A stretch of 43,767 bases of DNA from an uncultured Acidobacteriia bacterium (lineage in GTDB: Bacteria; Acidobacteriota; Terriglobia; Bryobacterales; Bryobacteraceae). The stretch lies in NCBI GenBank assembly GCA_903925975.1, contig CAIYHG010000075.1, positions 1-43,767 of the forward strand. The letters are read 5' to 3'. Of this stretch, positions 26,210 through 34,155 are shown piece after piece; within the stretch, counting starts at the first letter, position 1, and each line of letters begins with the position of its first letter. The notes beneath the pieces were generated by a model that was not told the DNA's origin, ran no database searches, and was given only the letters and a program-made list of their open reading frames with translations. A program made the position numbers and the translations under genes.

Positions 26210-27856
26210 TTAGATTCCCCCTCCCGTTTCCCATTTCTCGGCGAACAGGCGCTCGATGATTTCCGACGCGGCCGCGGCATCGTCCGAGGCCAACTCCAGA
26301 TCCGCCTCCGGTCCCAGCGCAATCGCAATCATGCCGGCAGCGTGCAACGCGCTCAAGGCGGCTTCTTCGGGTTGGCGGAGCACAGTGACGGCGCAGCCCC
26401 GGTCGAACAGCCGCCGCTCTAACAGCGCGGCCAGGTTCTCGCGCTCGCCGAGCGCAATCACGGCCGGCCCGTGCCCATAGCGCGCGCGCCGTTCCACCGC
26501 GGTCACCGGACCCGAAGGGCGCAGCGGCCGCGCCGCCACGGCCTTCACGATCATTCCCGCGCCCGCGGTGGCGTTCGTTTCCGGATCGATGAGGATCAGG
26601 CTGCCCGTTCCGCGGCTGCTCTCGTACGCATCGAAGAACAGCGGCTTGCTTGTCTCTATTTCGACCGTTCCGATTTCGTTCAACTGAAGCTCGGAGACGG
26701 GCTCCGATTGCAGCGTACGAATATCGGTTCTCGCGGCGGCGACGATCCTGGCCGAGACGAGTTGCGTGGTGTGCTTGAGCAGGTAGCGCCGGTTCAGATC
26801 GAGCGGCCGCTCGTTGAGCCACACGATTCTGGTTTCAAAGTGCGCGGCCGCCGACGGAGGCTCTTCCACGCCGGCCAGCATGTCGCCGCGGCTGAGGTCC
26901 AGTTCCCGGTCGAGGGAGAGCGTCACCGACATTGGCGCAAAAGCCTCAGCAAGGTCGCCATCGAAAGTGGTGATGGCGCGAACGCGGCTGCGCTGGCCCG
27001 AGGGGAGCGCGTAGATTTCATCGCCGGGCCGCACTACGCCCGAAGCGATCTGCCCGGCATAGCCGCGGAAATCCTGGTCGGGACGAATGACGCGCTGCAC
27101 GGGGAAACGGAACGCGCCTGCGGCGGAGCCGTCGCCAGTCTCCACGGTTTCGAGATACTCCAGCAAGCTCGGCCCCTCGAACCACGGCATGTTCGCGCTG
27201 CGGTCCACCACGTTATCGCCTTCGAGGGCGCTGAGGGGAACGAAGTAAGTGGAGGGGTGCGCGCCCGGGCGTGCGCCAGGCAGGACGAGGTGCGCGCTCC
27301 ACGCGCTGTACTCCGCCCGTATCCGTTCGAAAACCTCGCGGCTGTAGCCCACCAGGTCCATCTTGTTCACGGCCACAATGAGGCGCCGGATGCCCAGCAG
27401 CGAGGCGATGAACGAGTGACGGCGGGATTGAGGCAGCACGCCCTTGCGGGCGTCGATGAGGATGATTGCCAGTTCGGCGGTTGAGGCCCCGGTGGCCATG
27501 TTGCGCGTGTACTGCTCGTGGCCGGGCGTATCCGCGATGATGAACTTGCGCCGGGCGGTGGCGAAATAGCGGTACGCAACGTCGATCGTGATCCCCTGCT
27601 CGCGCTCGGCCCGCAGGCCGTCGGTCAACAGCGAAAAGTCGATGGCTCCCGCCGAGCGGTTTACCGAAGCCTTGGTTACGGAGCGGATCTGATCTTCGTA
27701 GACGTTTTGCGAATCGTAGAGCAGGCGGCCGATGAGCGTGGACTTGCCGTCATCGACGCTGCCGGCCGTGCTGAAACGCAGAAGGTCTTTGGCGCGCTCG
27801 CCGGCCAGAAACTGCTCGATCTCGAAGTTCAACGGAATTTCCTGCGCAGCCGCCAT
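26210..27856 (-). CDS. cysN: Sulfate adenylyltransferase large subunit CysN with a vestigial APS-kinase tail
   Basis: This 548-residue protein has an EF-Tu-like GTPase domain with G1 G-S-V-D-D-G-K-S-T (32-40), D-T-P-G-H-E-Q-Y and N-K-M-D, followed by two beta-barrel domains ending G-A-G-M-I-V near 435-440. The GTPase drives APS formation from sulfate and ATP with CysD. The last 106 residues (443-548) follow the plan of the fused CysC domain of CysNC: the linker A-V-E-R-R-A-R-Y-G-H, the helix L-L-E-R-R-L-F-D-R-G-C, and the A-G-M-I-A-I strand. They lack the P-loop (A-L-G-E-R-E-N-L-A instead), the D-G-D motif and about 70 residues. The kinase tail must be inactive. The start ATG overlaps the cysD stop (TGATG). 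Confidence 0.9.
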   Translation of the reverse strand: MAAAQEIPLNFEIEQFLAGERAKDLLRFSTAGSVDDGKSTLIGRLLYDSQNVYEDQIRSVTKASVNRSAGAIDFSLLTDGLRAEREQGITIDVAYRYFATARRKFIIADTPGHEQYTRNMATGASTAELAIILIDARKGVLPQSRRHSFIASLLGIRRLIVAVNKMDLVGYSREVFERIRAEYSAWSAHLVLPGARPGAHPSTYFVPLSALEGDNVVDRSANMPWFEGPSLLEYLETVETGDGSAAGAFRFPVQRVIRPDQDFRGYAGQIASGVVRPGDEIYALPSGQRSRVRAITTFDGDLAEAFAPMSVTLSLDRELDLSRGDMLAGVEEPPSAAAHFETRIVWLNERPLDLNRRYLLKHTTQLVSARIVAAARTDIRTLQSEPVSELQLNEIGTVEIETSKPLFFDAYESSRGTGSLILIDPETNATAGAGMIVKAVAARPLRPSGPVTAVERRARYGHGPAVIALGERENLAALLERRLFDRGCAVTVLRQPEEAALSALHAAGMIAIALGPEADLELASDDAAAASEIIERLFAEKWETGGGI

Positions 27857-28758
27857 CAAAAGTAGCCTTCCCGTTTCTTGATCTCCATGGATCCGTCCTG
27901 GTCGTGATCGATCACGCGGTTCTCGCGCTCGGAGCGCCGGAACCCGATGATCTCTTCGATGATCTTCGGGATGGTATCGGCATCGGAATAGATCGCGCCG
28001 GTGCAGGGCGAGCACCCGAGCGACCGCATGCGGCAGCGCACCAGCTTGGGCTTCTCCCCGGGCAGCCGGGGGATGATGCTCTGTTCGGGGGAAATCAGCG
28101 AACCGCCGCGCTCGAACATCCAGCGCTCTTTGGCGAAATAGAGCGGAACCACGGGGATACTCTCCGCGTGGATGTACTCCCAAACGTCGAGCTCGGTCCA
28201 GTTCGAAAGCGGGAAGACGCGGATGCTCTCGCCCGGATCGATGCGGCCGTTGTAGAGATTCCACAGCTCCGGGCGCTGGTTCTTCGGGTCCCACTGCCCG
28301 CGCGCGTCGCGGAAGGAATAGATGCGCTCTTTGGCGCGGGATTTCTCTTCGTCGCGGCGGGCTCCACCGAACGCGGCGTCGTAACCGCCTGCGCGCAGCG
28401 CGTCCAGAAGGGACTGCGTCTTCAGGAGGCCGCAGCACTTGGAGGTACCCAGGCGGAACGGGTCGGCCCCGGCGTCGATGGCCTCGCGGTTCTGGTGAAC
28501 GATGAGCCGCACCCCAATTTGAGCCGTGTACGAGTCGCGGAACTCGATCATTTCCTTGAACTTGTAGCCCGTATCCACGTGCAGCACGGGGAACGGAATC
28601 GGAGCCGGGTAGAACGCCTTCTGCGCCAGCCGCAGCATCACCGACGAGTCTTTGCCGATGGAGTACAGCATCACCGGGTTCTGAAACTCGCCTGCGACCT
28701 CGCGCAGGATGTGGATGCTCTCGGCTTCCAGGGTTTGGAGATGGCTCAGGCGATGCAC
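27856..28758 (-). CDS. cysD: Sulfate adenylyltransferase small subunit CysD
   Basis: This 300-residue protein has the PP-loop S-I-G-K-D-S-S-V-M near 33-41 and the CysD blocks [18 protein letters not shown] and [15 protein letters not shown]. It pairs with CysN to make APS. It starts with GTG at 28758 with no strong ribosome-binding site and is the first gene of the leftward cys operon, 59 bases after the purU stop. CysC, the sulfite reductase and transport genes are not in the window. Confidence 0.95.
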   Translation of the reverse strand: MHRLSHLQTLEAESIHILREVAGEFQNPVMLYSIGKDSSVMLRLAQKAFYPAPIPFPVLHVDTGYKFKEMIEFRDSYTAQIGVRLIVHQNREAIDAGADPFRLGTSKCCGLLKTQSLLDALRAGGYDAAFGGARRDEEKSRAKERIYSFRDARGQWDPKNQRPELWNLYNGRIDPGESIRVFPLSNWTELDVWEYIHAESIPVVPLYFAKERWMFERGGSLISPEQSIIPRLPGEKPKLVRCRMRSLGCSPCTGAIYSDADTIPKIIEEIIGFRRSERENRVIDHDQDGSMEIKKREGYF

Positions 28759-28795
28759 TGTTTTTCTACTCTACCACGGCTATCAGGATAAAGTC

Positions 28796-28805
28796 TATCT
28801 AGATA
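28796..28805. promoter_or_regulatory. TATCTAGATA palindrome upstream of cysD
   Basis: A perfect 10-bp palindrome lies about 40 bases before the cysD start, in the only non-coding gap between purU and the cys operon. It could be an operator or part of a weak promoter (TAGACT and TAGAGT spaced 18 on the minus strand). The evidence is position and symmetry only. Confidence 0.3.
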
Positions 28806-28817
28806 TGGATGATTGAT

Positions 28818-29672
28818 CTAGTCGAAGACGACGGTCTTGCCCGAGTAGCTCAGGATGCGGTGGCCGAGATGCCAGCGGACGGCGCGAGAGAGCACGACTC
28901 GCTCCAAATCTCTGCCCTTCTGGACGAGGTCCTCGATCTGGTCGCGATGGGAGACGCGGACAACGTCCTGCTCGATGATCGGCCCTTCGTCCAGATCCGC
29001 CGTCACATAGTGGCTGGTGGCTCCGATGAGTTTCACGCCCCGGTGGTAGGCGGCGTGATAGGGCTTGGCGCCGCTGAAGGCGGGCAGGAAGGAGTGGTGC
29101 ACGTTGATGATGCGGCCGGGGTGGCGCGCCACGAAATCAGGCGAAAGGATCTGCATGTACCGGGCAAGCACAATCAAAGAGATCCCGTTCTTCTCCAGCA
29201 GTTCCAGTTGCGCCCTTTCGCCCTGGGCTCTGTTCTTCGGATCGATGGGAATGTGATGAAACGGGATGCCGTGAAAGGCGGCGAGTTCGGCGGCGGTTTC
29301 GTGGTTGCTGATGATCAGCGGTATGGCGCAGCGCAACTCTCCGATTTGGCGGCGGAAAAGGAGGTCCACCAGGCAGTGCAGTTGCTGGGAGACGAAGACC
29401 GCCATGGCCGGGCGCGCCGCAGTATAGGCCAGCCGCCATTCCATCGCGAAGCTGGCGGCCAGGGGCTCAAACTCGCGGCGGAAATGGGCGTCGTCCAGTT
29501 CGAAATCGGTGAGATCCCACTCCACGCGCATGAAGAAAAGCCCGAGGTCGTTATCCTGGTGCTGGTCGGCGTGCAGGATGTTTGCGCCGTGCTTATGCAG
29601 AAAACCGGAGACTCCGGCGACAATCCCTTTGCGGTCGGGGCAGTGAATCAGCAGAATTGCGGAATTAGGCAT
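28818..29672 (-). CDS. purU: Formyltetrahydrofolate deformylase
   Basis: This 284-residue protein has an N-terminal ACT domain (I-L-L-I-H-C-P-D-R-K-G-I-V-A near 6-19). A formyltransferase-like domain follows with the catalytic set N-x-H (Asn190, His192) and L-D-E-G-P (Asp228), and the S-F-L-P-A-F-x-G-A-x-P-Y block after it. It releases formate from 10-formyl-THF, balancing one-carbon pools. ATG at 29672 is chosen by alignment to the ACT start; upstream in-frame codons lie in the divergent promoter region of the Ig-repeat gene. Confidence 0.93.
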   Translation of the reverse strand: MPNSAILLIHCPDRKGIVAGVSGFLHKHGANILHADQHQDNDLGLFFMRVEWDLTDFELDDAHFRREFEPLAASFAMEWRLAYTAARPAMAVFVSQQLHCLVDLLFRRQIGELRCAIPLIISNHETAAELAAFHGIPFHHIPIDPKNRAQGERAQLELLEKNGISLIVLARYMQILSPDFVARHPGRIINVHHSFLPAFSGAKPYHAAYHRGVKLIGATSHYVTADLDEGPIIEQDVVRVSHRDQIEDLVQKGRDLERVVLSRAVRWHLGHRILSYSGKTVVFD

Positions 29673-29737
29673 GCGAAATACCAGACTAGCGCGACTGAGG
29701 CGTGCTGTCGGAGCCATACGGGCGCCGAGTGTGTTCC

Positions 29738-29766
29738 TTGTATTTGGCAGCGTGCAGGCCCATAAT
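29738..29766 (+). promoter_or_regulatory. Promoter of the Ig-repeat protein gene
   Basis: TTGTAT (29738-29743) and CATAAT (29761-29766) are spaced by 17 bases in the 169-bp divergent region shared with purU. Transcription would start near 29773, about 70 bases before the ATG. The ribosome-binding site AAGGTGAGG lies at 29827-29835. Confidence 0.55.
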
Positions 29767-29841
29767 ACTGGAAATCTCCCAAGTGGCCCCCTGCCGGGGA
29801 GATACCGCGGTTCAAAACCAAGGACGAAGGTGAGGATTCGT

Positions 29842-32800
29842 ATGAGCAGCAGCTTCTTGAGGCCCTGGCTGTATGCCGTTCTGTGCGCTTTCACGGCGGC
29901 CGGTTCGCTTGGGGCCGCTCAGCCCAGCCGTGTTGCCGGCGCTATCGACGGCACACAGACAACGCTGGTGAAGGGGCACCTCCACCCGAGCGCTCAGCCG
30001 GCGATGGATCAGGGCCCGGTGGCGCTGGATTTCCGGTTGGACAACCTCACTCTGATGCTGCGGCCTTCGCCGGAACAGGATGCCGAGCTCACGGCGCTAT
30101 TGGACGCGCAACGCGACCCGGCCTCGGCGGAATACCGGCGGTGGCTGAGTCCCGCGGAATTCGCGGACCGCTTCGGCGTGAGCGAAGAGGATATCGGCGC
30201 GGCCAAGGCGTGGCTCGAATCGCAGGGTTTCACCGTTCAGGGGACAGCGCCGAGCCGCAACTGGATCGCCTTTGGAGGCACGGCAGGGGCGGCGCGGCAA
30301 GCCTTCGGGGTGGAGATCCACCGGTATCTCGTCAACGGCGAGTTGCGCTTCGCGAACGCCGCCGAACCGTCGATTCCGGCGGCCCTGGCCGGCTTGGTGA
30401 GCGCCATTCGCGGGCTTGACGATTTTGGGCCGAGCGCGCCCGCGGCGGCCGCGCCGCAAGGCCTGACGCCGGAAAGCCTCGCCGCGATGTACAACCTGGC
30501 GGAGCTTAGCCTGGCGCCGAAGATTGTGGTGGCGGGGCAGGCGGCGGTGAACCGCGCGGCGATCGATAGCTTTCGCGCGGCATTCGGCCTCGCGGCTTCG
30601 CGCCTGGAAATCGCGCGCGCGGCGGGACGTCCCGAGCCGAACACCATGCCAAGCGCGGCGCTCGAAATCGAAACCGGCTTAGGCTGGATCGGGCTGGCGG
30701 CCCCCCATTCGGGGCTGGAGTACATATATTCGAGCAATTTGCTCGACGCGGTGCAGAACGCCGTCGCAGGCAATCTGGCGCCGGTGATTCTGGTGACCCG
30801 ATCGCTCTCCCAGGACGGGGCGCCGGCCACGGTTGCGGCATTCGAGGAGATCGCGCGGCAGGCGGGGGCGCAGGGAATTGTGCTGCTGGAACCGATAGCC
30901 GCCAAGTTTTCCGTGTCGGTCTCTCCGGTGACGGTCGCTCCCGGCGGCGTGGCCTCGGTAACCGTGACGCTGGCGGCAGCAGCTCCAACGGGAGGCGCCA
31001 CGGTAACGCTCGCTAGCAGTAATGCCTCGGCCTTTCCGGTTCCGGTGAACGTCGCTATCGCGGCCGGCCAAACCAGCGCCAGCCTTAAGGTGACGGCGGG
31101 AACGGTGACGGCTTCCACCCGAGTGACGCTTACCGCAACCTATGGAACTTCGAGCGCGACCGCTTCGGTGACGGTGGCGCCGGCAGCGCCCGCGGCCCTG
31201 GCGAGCATTTCCGTGCCTTCGACTGTGGTGGGCGGGGCTGCGGCGGCCCTGGTAGTTCGGCTGACGGAGCCCGCACCCTCCAGCGGCGCCGTGGTTACGC
31301 TCGATAACGCCAAGAGCGCCGTGTTCCCGCTTCCGGCCACGGTGACGGTTCCGGCCGGCGAGCGCAGCCTCTCCGTAACAGTGCAGACCACAGCCGTAAC
31401 GGCAGCCGCCGCGGTGAGTGTCAGCGCTACGTACAGCGGCGTAACGAAGACGGCGGCGGTTTCAGTGGTTCCGCTGGCGCTCACGGGAGTGATTGCCGGC
31501 GGCAAGGGCCCCGAAGCCGTGACGATCGGCGGGAATAGCGTGCCGGTGACGGTCACACTGAACGGGCCGGCGCCCTCCGCCGGAATAAACGTATACCTTA
31601 CGAGTAGCGACGCGGCCGATTTCCCGGTCCCCGCGAGCATCACCGTGAAGGGCGGGGCCACGAGCGGCAGCATCACAGTTACCACCGCGGGAGTGAAGGC
31701 GGCAACCACGGTTACGGTGGGGGCCAGCCTCGGCACGGTGAGTAAATCGGCGACGGTGACGCTGCAGCCGGCGTCGCTGGCATCGGTGTCGGCCGGCTCG
31801 ATTGCCGTGGGGGGTAATAACGTGACCATCACGGTTCAACTCAACGGCGCGGCAGCGGCCGGCGGCTTGGCAGTGACAATAACGAGCAGCAATACCACGG
31901 TTCTTCCGAACGCCAGCGTGACCGTTCCGGCCGGAGCAAAGAGCGCCACGGCCACCGTCGCGACGACCGCCGTGACCGCATCGACGCCGGTCACGCTGAC
32001 GGCGGTGAGCGGCACGGTAACCAAGACGGCCGCAGTGATCGTGACGCCTCCCGGCCCCGTGTCGGTCTATATTCCCAGCCCGGTGACGGGCGGAACGAGC
32101 GTCAAGATGACGGTGATGCTGAGCGGGCCCGCGCCTGCGGGCGGAGCGTCAGTGGCGCTGAAGTGCACTGATTCGAGCGGCGCCGCTTCCACTATCTTCC
32201 CCGTGCCGGCTAGCGTAACGGTGGCGGCCGGCGCAAAGAGCGTCGAGACCGTCGTGGCGGTGAAGATCGTCGCCGCCTCGACGCCGTTGACGGTGACGGC
32301 AACGTACGGAGATGCCAGCAAGACCGCGAACGTGACCGTGGCGCCGGCGACGCTTTCTTCAGTCGGCGCCACCGCGACGCTGGTTGGAGGCAACAAGACG
32401 GCGGTCAGGGTTTACCTCACGGGACCGGCGCCCACCGGGGGCGTGACTGTATCGCTCAAGAGCGACCATGCCACCGAATTTCCATTGCCGGCTAGCCTAA
32501 CTGTGCCCGCCGGCGCCGCATCCGTTTCGACGAGCGTGACGACAAAGCCGGTAGCGGCAGCCACCACAGTGACGGTGACGGCGACGTATGGCGCGGCTCC
32601 AAACACCGTGACGAAGACGGCCACGGTAAAGCTTACTCCTCCGTCGCTGGCGGGGCTCTCGGCGCCCAAGAGCGTCGTGGGAGGCAGCACGGCCCAGATT
32701 ACCGTTGCGCTTGACGGACCCGCGGCCGCCGATACGGCGGTGGCGCTGACAAGCGGCAGCGCAGCCGTGCTGACCGTTCCCGCCACGGCGACCATCAAGG

Positions 32801-34104
32801 CCGGCGCCACAAGCGCCAGCGCGACCATCCAAACCAGTGCCGTGGCTTCCGCCACTTCGGTGGCAATTCAGGCCGCCTACGCCGGCGTAACCAAGAGCGC
32901 CACCATCTCGGTGACGCCCGTGGAACTCGCCGCCGTTTCCGCAACCACGCCCGTGCTGGGTGGGAACAACGCAACGTTGACGGTAACGCTCAACGGGCCG
33001 GCCCCGGCGGGGACAGGGGCGGTAATTACGCTCAGCAACGGCGGGTCGAAGGTATTTCCGGTTCCCGCAAGCATCACCGTGAAGCCCGGCGAGAAGAGCG
33101 CCAGCGCCACGGTGCAGACAACGGCGGTGACGGCTTCTACTTCGGTAACGATCACCGCGACCTATGGCAGCGCCAGCAAGTCGGCGACGGTGAACGTGAC
33201 TCCGGCGCCCGCGCCGGCTTTGGATTCGATCTCGGCGCCGGCCTCTATGGCGGGCGGCAGCACGGCGAGCTTGACGGTGAAGCTCACCGCGGCGGCTCTT
33301 TCAGGCGGCGTCGCGGTCGCGCTGAGTAGCAGTGATAGCGCGGCGCTGGCGATTGCCGGCGGCAGCGTCACGGTGCGGGCCGGGGAGCGGAGCGCCACCG
33401 TGATATTGACCGCGGGAACGGTGACCGAGGCCAAGACGGTCACCATCACGGCTACGTACGGCAGCGTCACGAAGACGGCGACGGTGAACGTAACCGCGCC
33501 GGCGCTGAGTGGAATCTTCTCGCCGGAGACGGTGACGGGAGGGGTGGCCACAACGGTTACGGTTTCACTCACGGGCCCGGCCCCGGCGGGCGGCGCCAAG
33601 GTAACGCTGACGGGCAGCAGCGGTTCCTCCACGGCGTTCCAGCTTCCCACTAGCGTGACGGTCGCGCAGGGCGCGAAGAGCGCGAGCGCTACCGTGCCAA
33701 CCGCGGCAGTCACTGCCCTCACGACGGTGACGGTTACGGCGGCCTACGGCGGCGTCAGCAAGACCGCAACGGTTAAGCTTGTGCCGGCGGCCCTGGCCGG
33801 CATATCCATCTCGCCACTCGGCCTCGGCGCCGGCGGGAAGGCCACCATTACGGCGAACCTCACCGGCCCGGCGGTGTCCGGCGTGACGGTTGCGCTAACC
33901 AGCAACAACGCCGCCTTATTGCCCGTCCCGGCCGCGGGAATAGCAATAGCCGCTGGGAGCAAGAGCGGCACGGCGAGCGTGCAGGCGGCGGCGTCCGTTT
34001 CGTCCGCGACCGCGGTCACGGTGACGGCGACATACAACGGCGTCAGTAAGACGGCCTATGTGATGGTGACGCCGGCGGCAACGTCGGGTTCGGGCGCGAA
34101 GTAG
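29842..34104 (+). CDS. Giant secreted Ig-repeat protein with inactive sedolisin-like head
   Basis: This 1420-residue protein has a signal peptide (about residues 1-26, ending LGAAQ). A pro-kumamolisin activation domain follows (about 60-200; Y-R-R-W-L-S-P-A-E-F-A-D-R-F-G-V). The short stretch after it (about 210-350) resembles the front of an S53 peptidase, but the catalytic E-x-x-x-D position reads S-A-A-L-E and the S-G-T-S serine region is missing. Eleven tandem Ig-like (BIG-type) repeats of 92-99 residues follow from base 30907 to the end, each with a V-G-G start, an F-P-(V/L)-P-A-S block and a closing T-A-T-Y-G-x-x-(S/T)-K-T-A-x-V. There is no transmembrane anchor or sorting signal at the end. 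It is probably an adhesin or matrix protein. GH31 and esterase genes follow on the same strand. Confidence 0.85.
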   Translation: MSSSFLRPWLYAVLCAFTAAGSLGAAQPSRVAGAIDGTQTTLVKGHLHPSAQPAMDQGPVALDFRLDNLTLMLRPSPEQDAELTALLDAQRDPASAEYRRWLSPAEFADRFGVSEEDIGAAKAWLESQGFTVQGTAPSRNWIAFGGTAGAARQAFGVEIHRYLVNGELRFANAAEPSIPAALAGLVSAIRGLDDFGPSAPAAAAPQGLTPESLAAMYNLAELSLAPKIVVAGQAAVNRAAIDSFRAAFGLAASRLEIARAAGRPEPNTMPSAALEIETGLGWIGLAAPHSGLEYIYSSNLLDAVQNAVAGNLAPVILVTRSLSQDGAPATVAAFEEIARQAGAQGIVLLEPIAAKFSVSVSPVTVAPGGVASVTVTLAAAAPTGGATVTLASSNASAFPVPVNVAIAAGQTSASLKVTAGTVTASTRVTLTATYGTSSATASVTVAPAAPAALASISVPSTVVGGAAAALVVRLTEPAPSSGAVVTLDNAKSAVFPLPATVTVPAGERSLSVTVQTTAVTAAAAVSVSATYSGVTKTAAVSVVPLALTGVIAGGKGPEAVTIGGNSVPVTVTLNGPAPSAGINVYLTSSDAADFPVPASITVKGGATSGSITVTTAGVKAATTVTVGASLGTVSKSATVTLQPASLASVSAGSIAVGGNNVTITVQLNGAAAAGGLAVTITSSNTTVLPNASVTVPAGAKSATATVATTAVTASTPVTLTAVSGTVTKTAAVIVTPPGPVSVYIPSPVTGGTSVKMTVMLSGPAPAGGASVALKCTDSSGAASTIFPVPASVTVAAGAKSVETVVAVKIVAASTPLTVTATYGDASKTANVTVAPATLSSVGATATLVGGNKTAVRVYLTGPAPTGGVTVSLKSDHATEFPLPASLTVPAGAASVSTSVTTKPVAAATTVTVTATYGAAPNTVTKTATVKLTPPSLAGLSAPKSVVGGSTAQITVALDGPAAADTAVALTSGSAAVLTVPATATIKAGATSASATIQTSAVASATSVAIQAAYAGVTKSATISVTPVELAAVSATTPVLGGNNATLTVTLNGPAPAGTGAVITLSNGGSKVFPVPASITVKPGEKSASATVQTTAVTASTSVTITATYGSASKSATVNVTPAPAPALDSISAPASMAGGSTASLTVKLTAAALSGGVAVALSSSDSAALAIAGGSVTVRAGERSATVILTAGTVTEAKTVTITATYGSVTKTATVNVTAPALSGIFSPETVTGGVATTVTVSLTGPAPAGGAKVTLTGSSGSSTAFQLPTSVTVAQGAKSASATVPTAAVTALTTVTVTAAYGGVSKTATVKLVPAALAGISISPLGLGAGGKATITANLTGPAVSGVTVALTSNNAALLPVPAAGIAIAAGSKSGTASVQAAASVSSATAVTVTATYNGVSKTAYVMVTPAATSGSGAK
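30907..34080 (+). repeat. Eleven tandem repeats of about 285 bp within the Ig-repeat gene
   Basis: Repeat units begin at F-S-V-S-V-S (30907) and recur roughly every 280-300 bases. Each codes for one Ig-like domain. They are diverged enough (many silent and replacement changes) to be stable, but share ACGGTGACG/AAGAC(G/C)GC blocks. They are coding repeats, not CRISPR units. Confidence 0.85.
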
Positions 34105-34155
34105 GCAGCGTGTGTAGACTGAGAACGTAACCCTTCTATCTGAATGAGGTCCACG

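Noticed and set aside
30237..31118. Long valine- and alanine-rich frames antisense to the Ig-repeat gene
   Set aside because: They follow from the threonine, alanine and valine codon bias of the sense strand; no ribosome-binding sites or known motifs.
30907..34080. Regular spaced repeats resembling a CRISPR array
   Set aside because: The units are about 285 bp, diverged, and translate into consecutive Ig-like domains in one frame; there is no short exact repeat with unique spacers.
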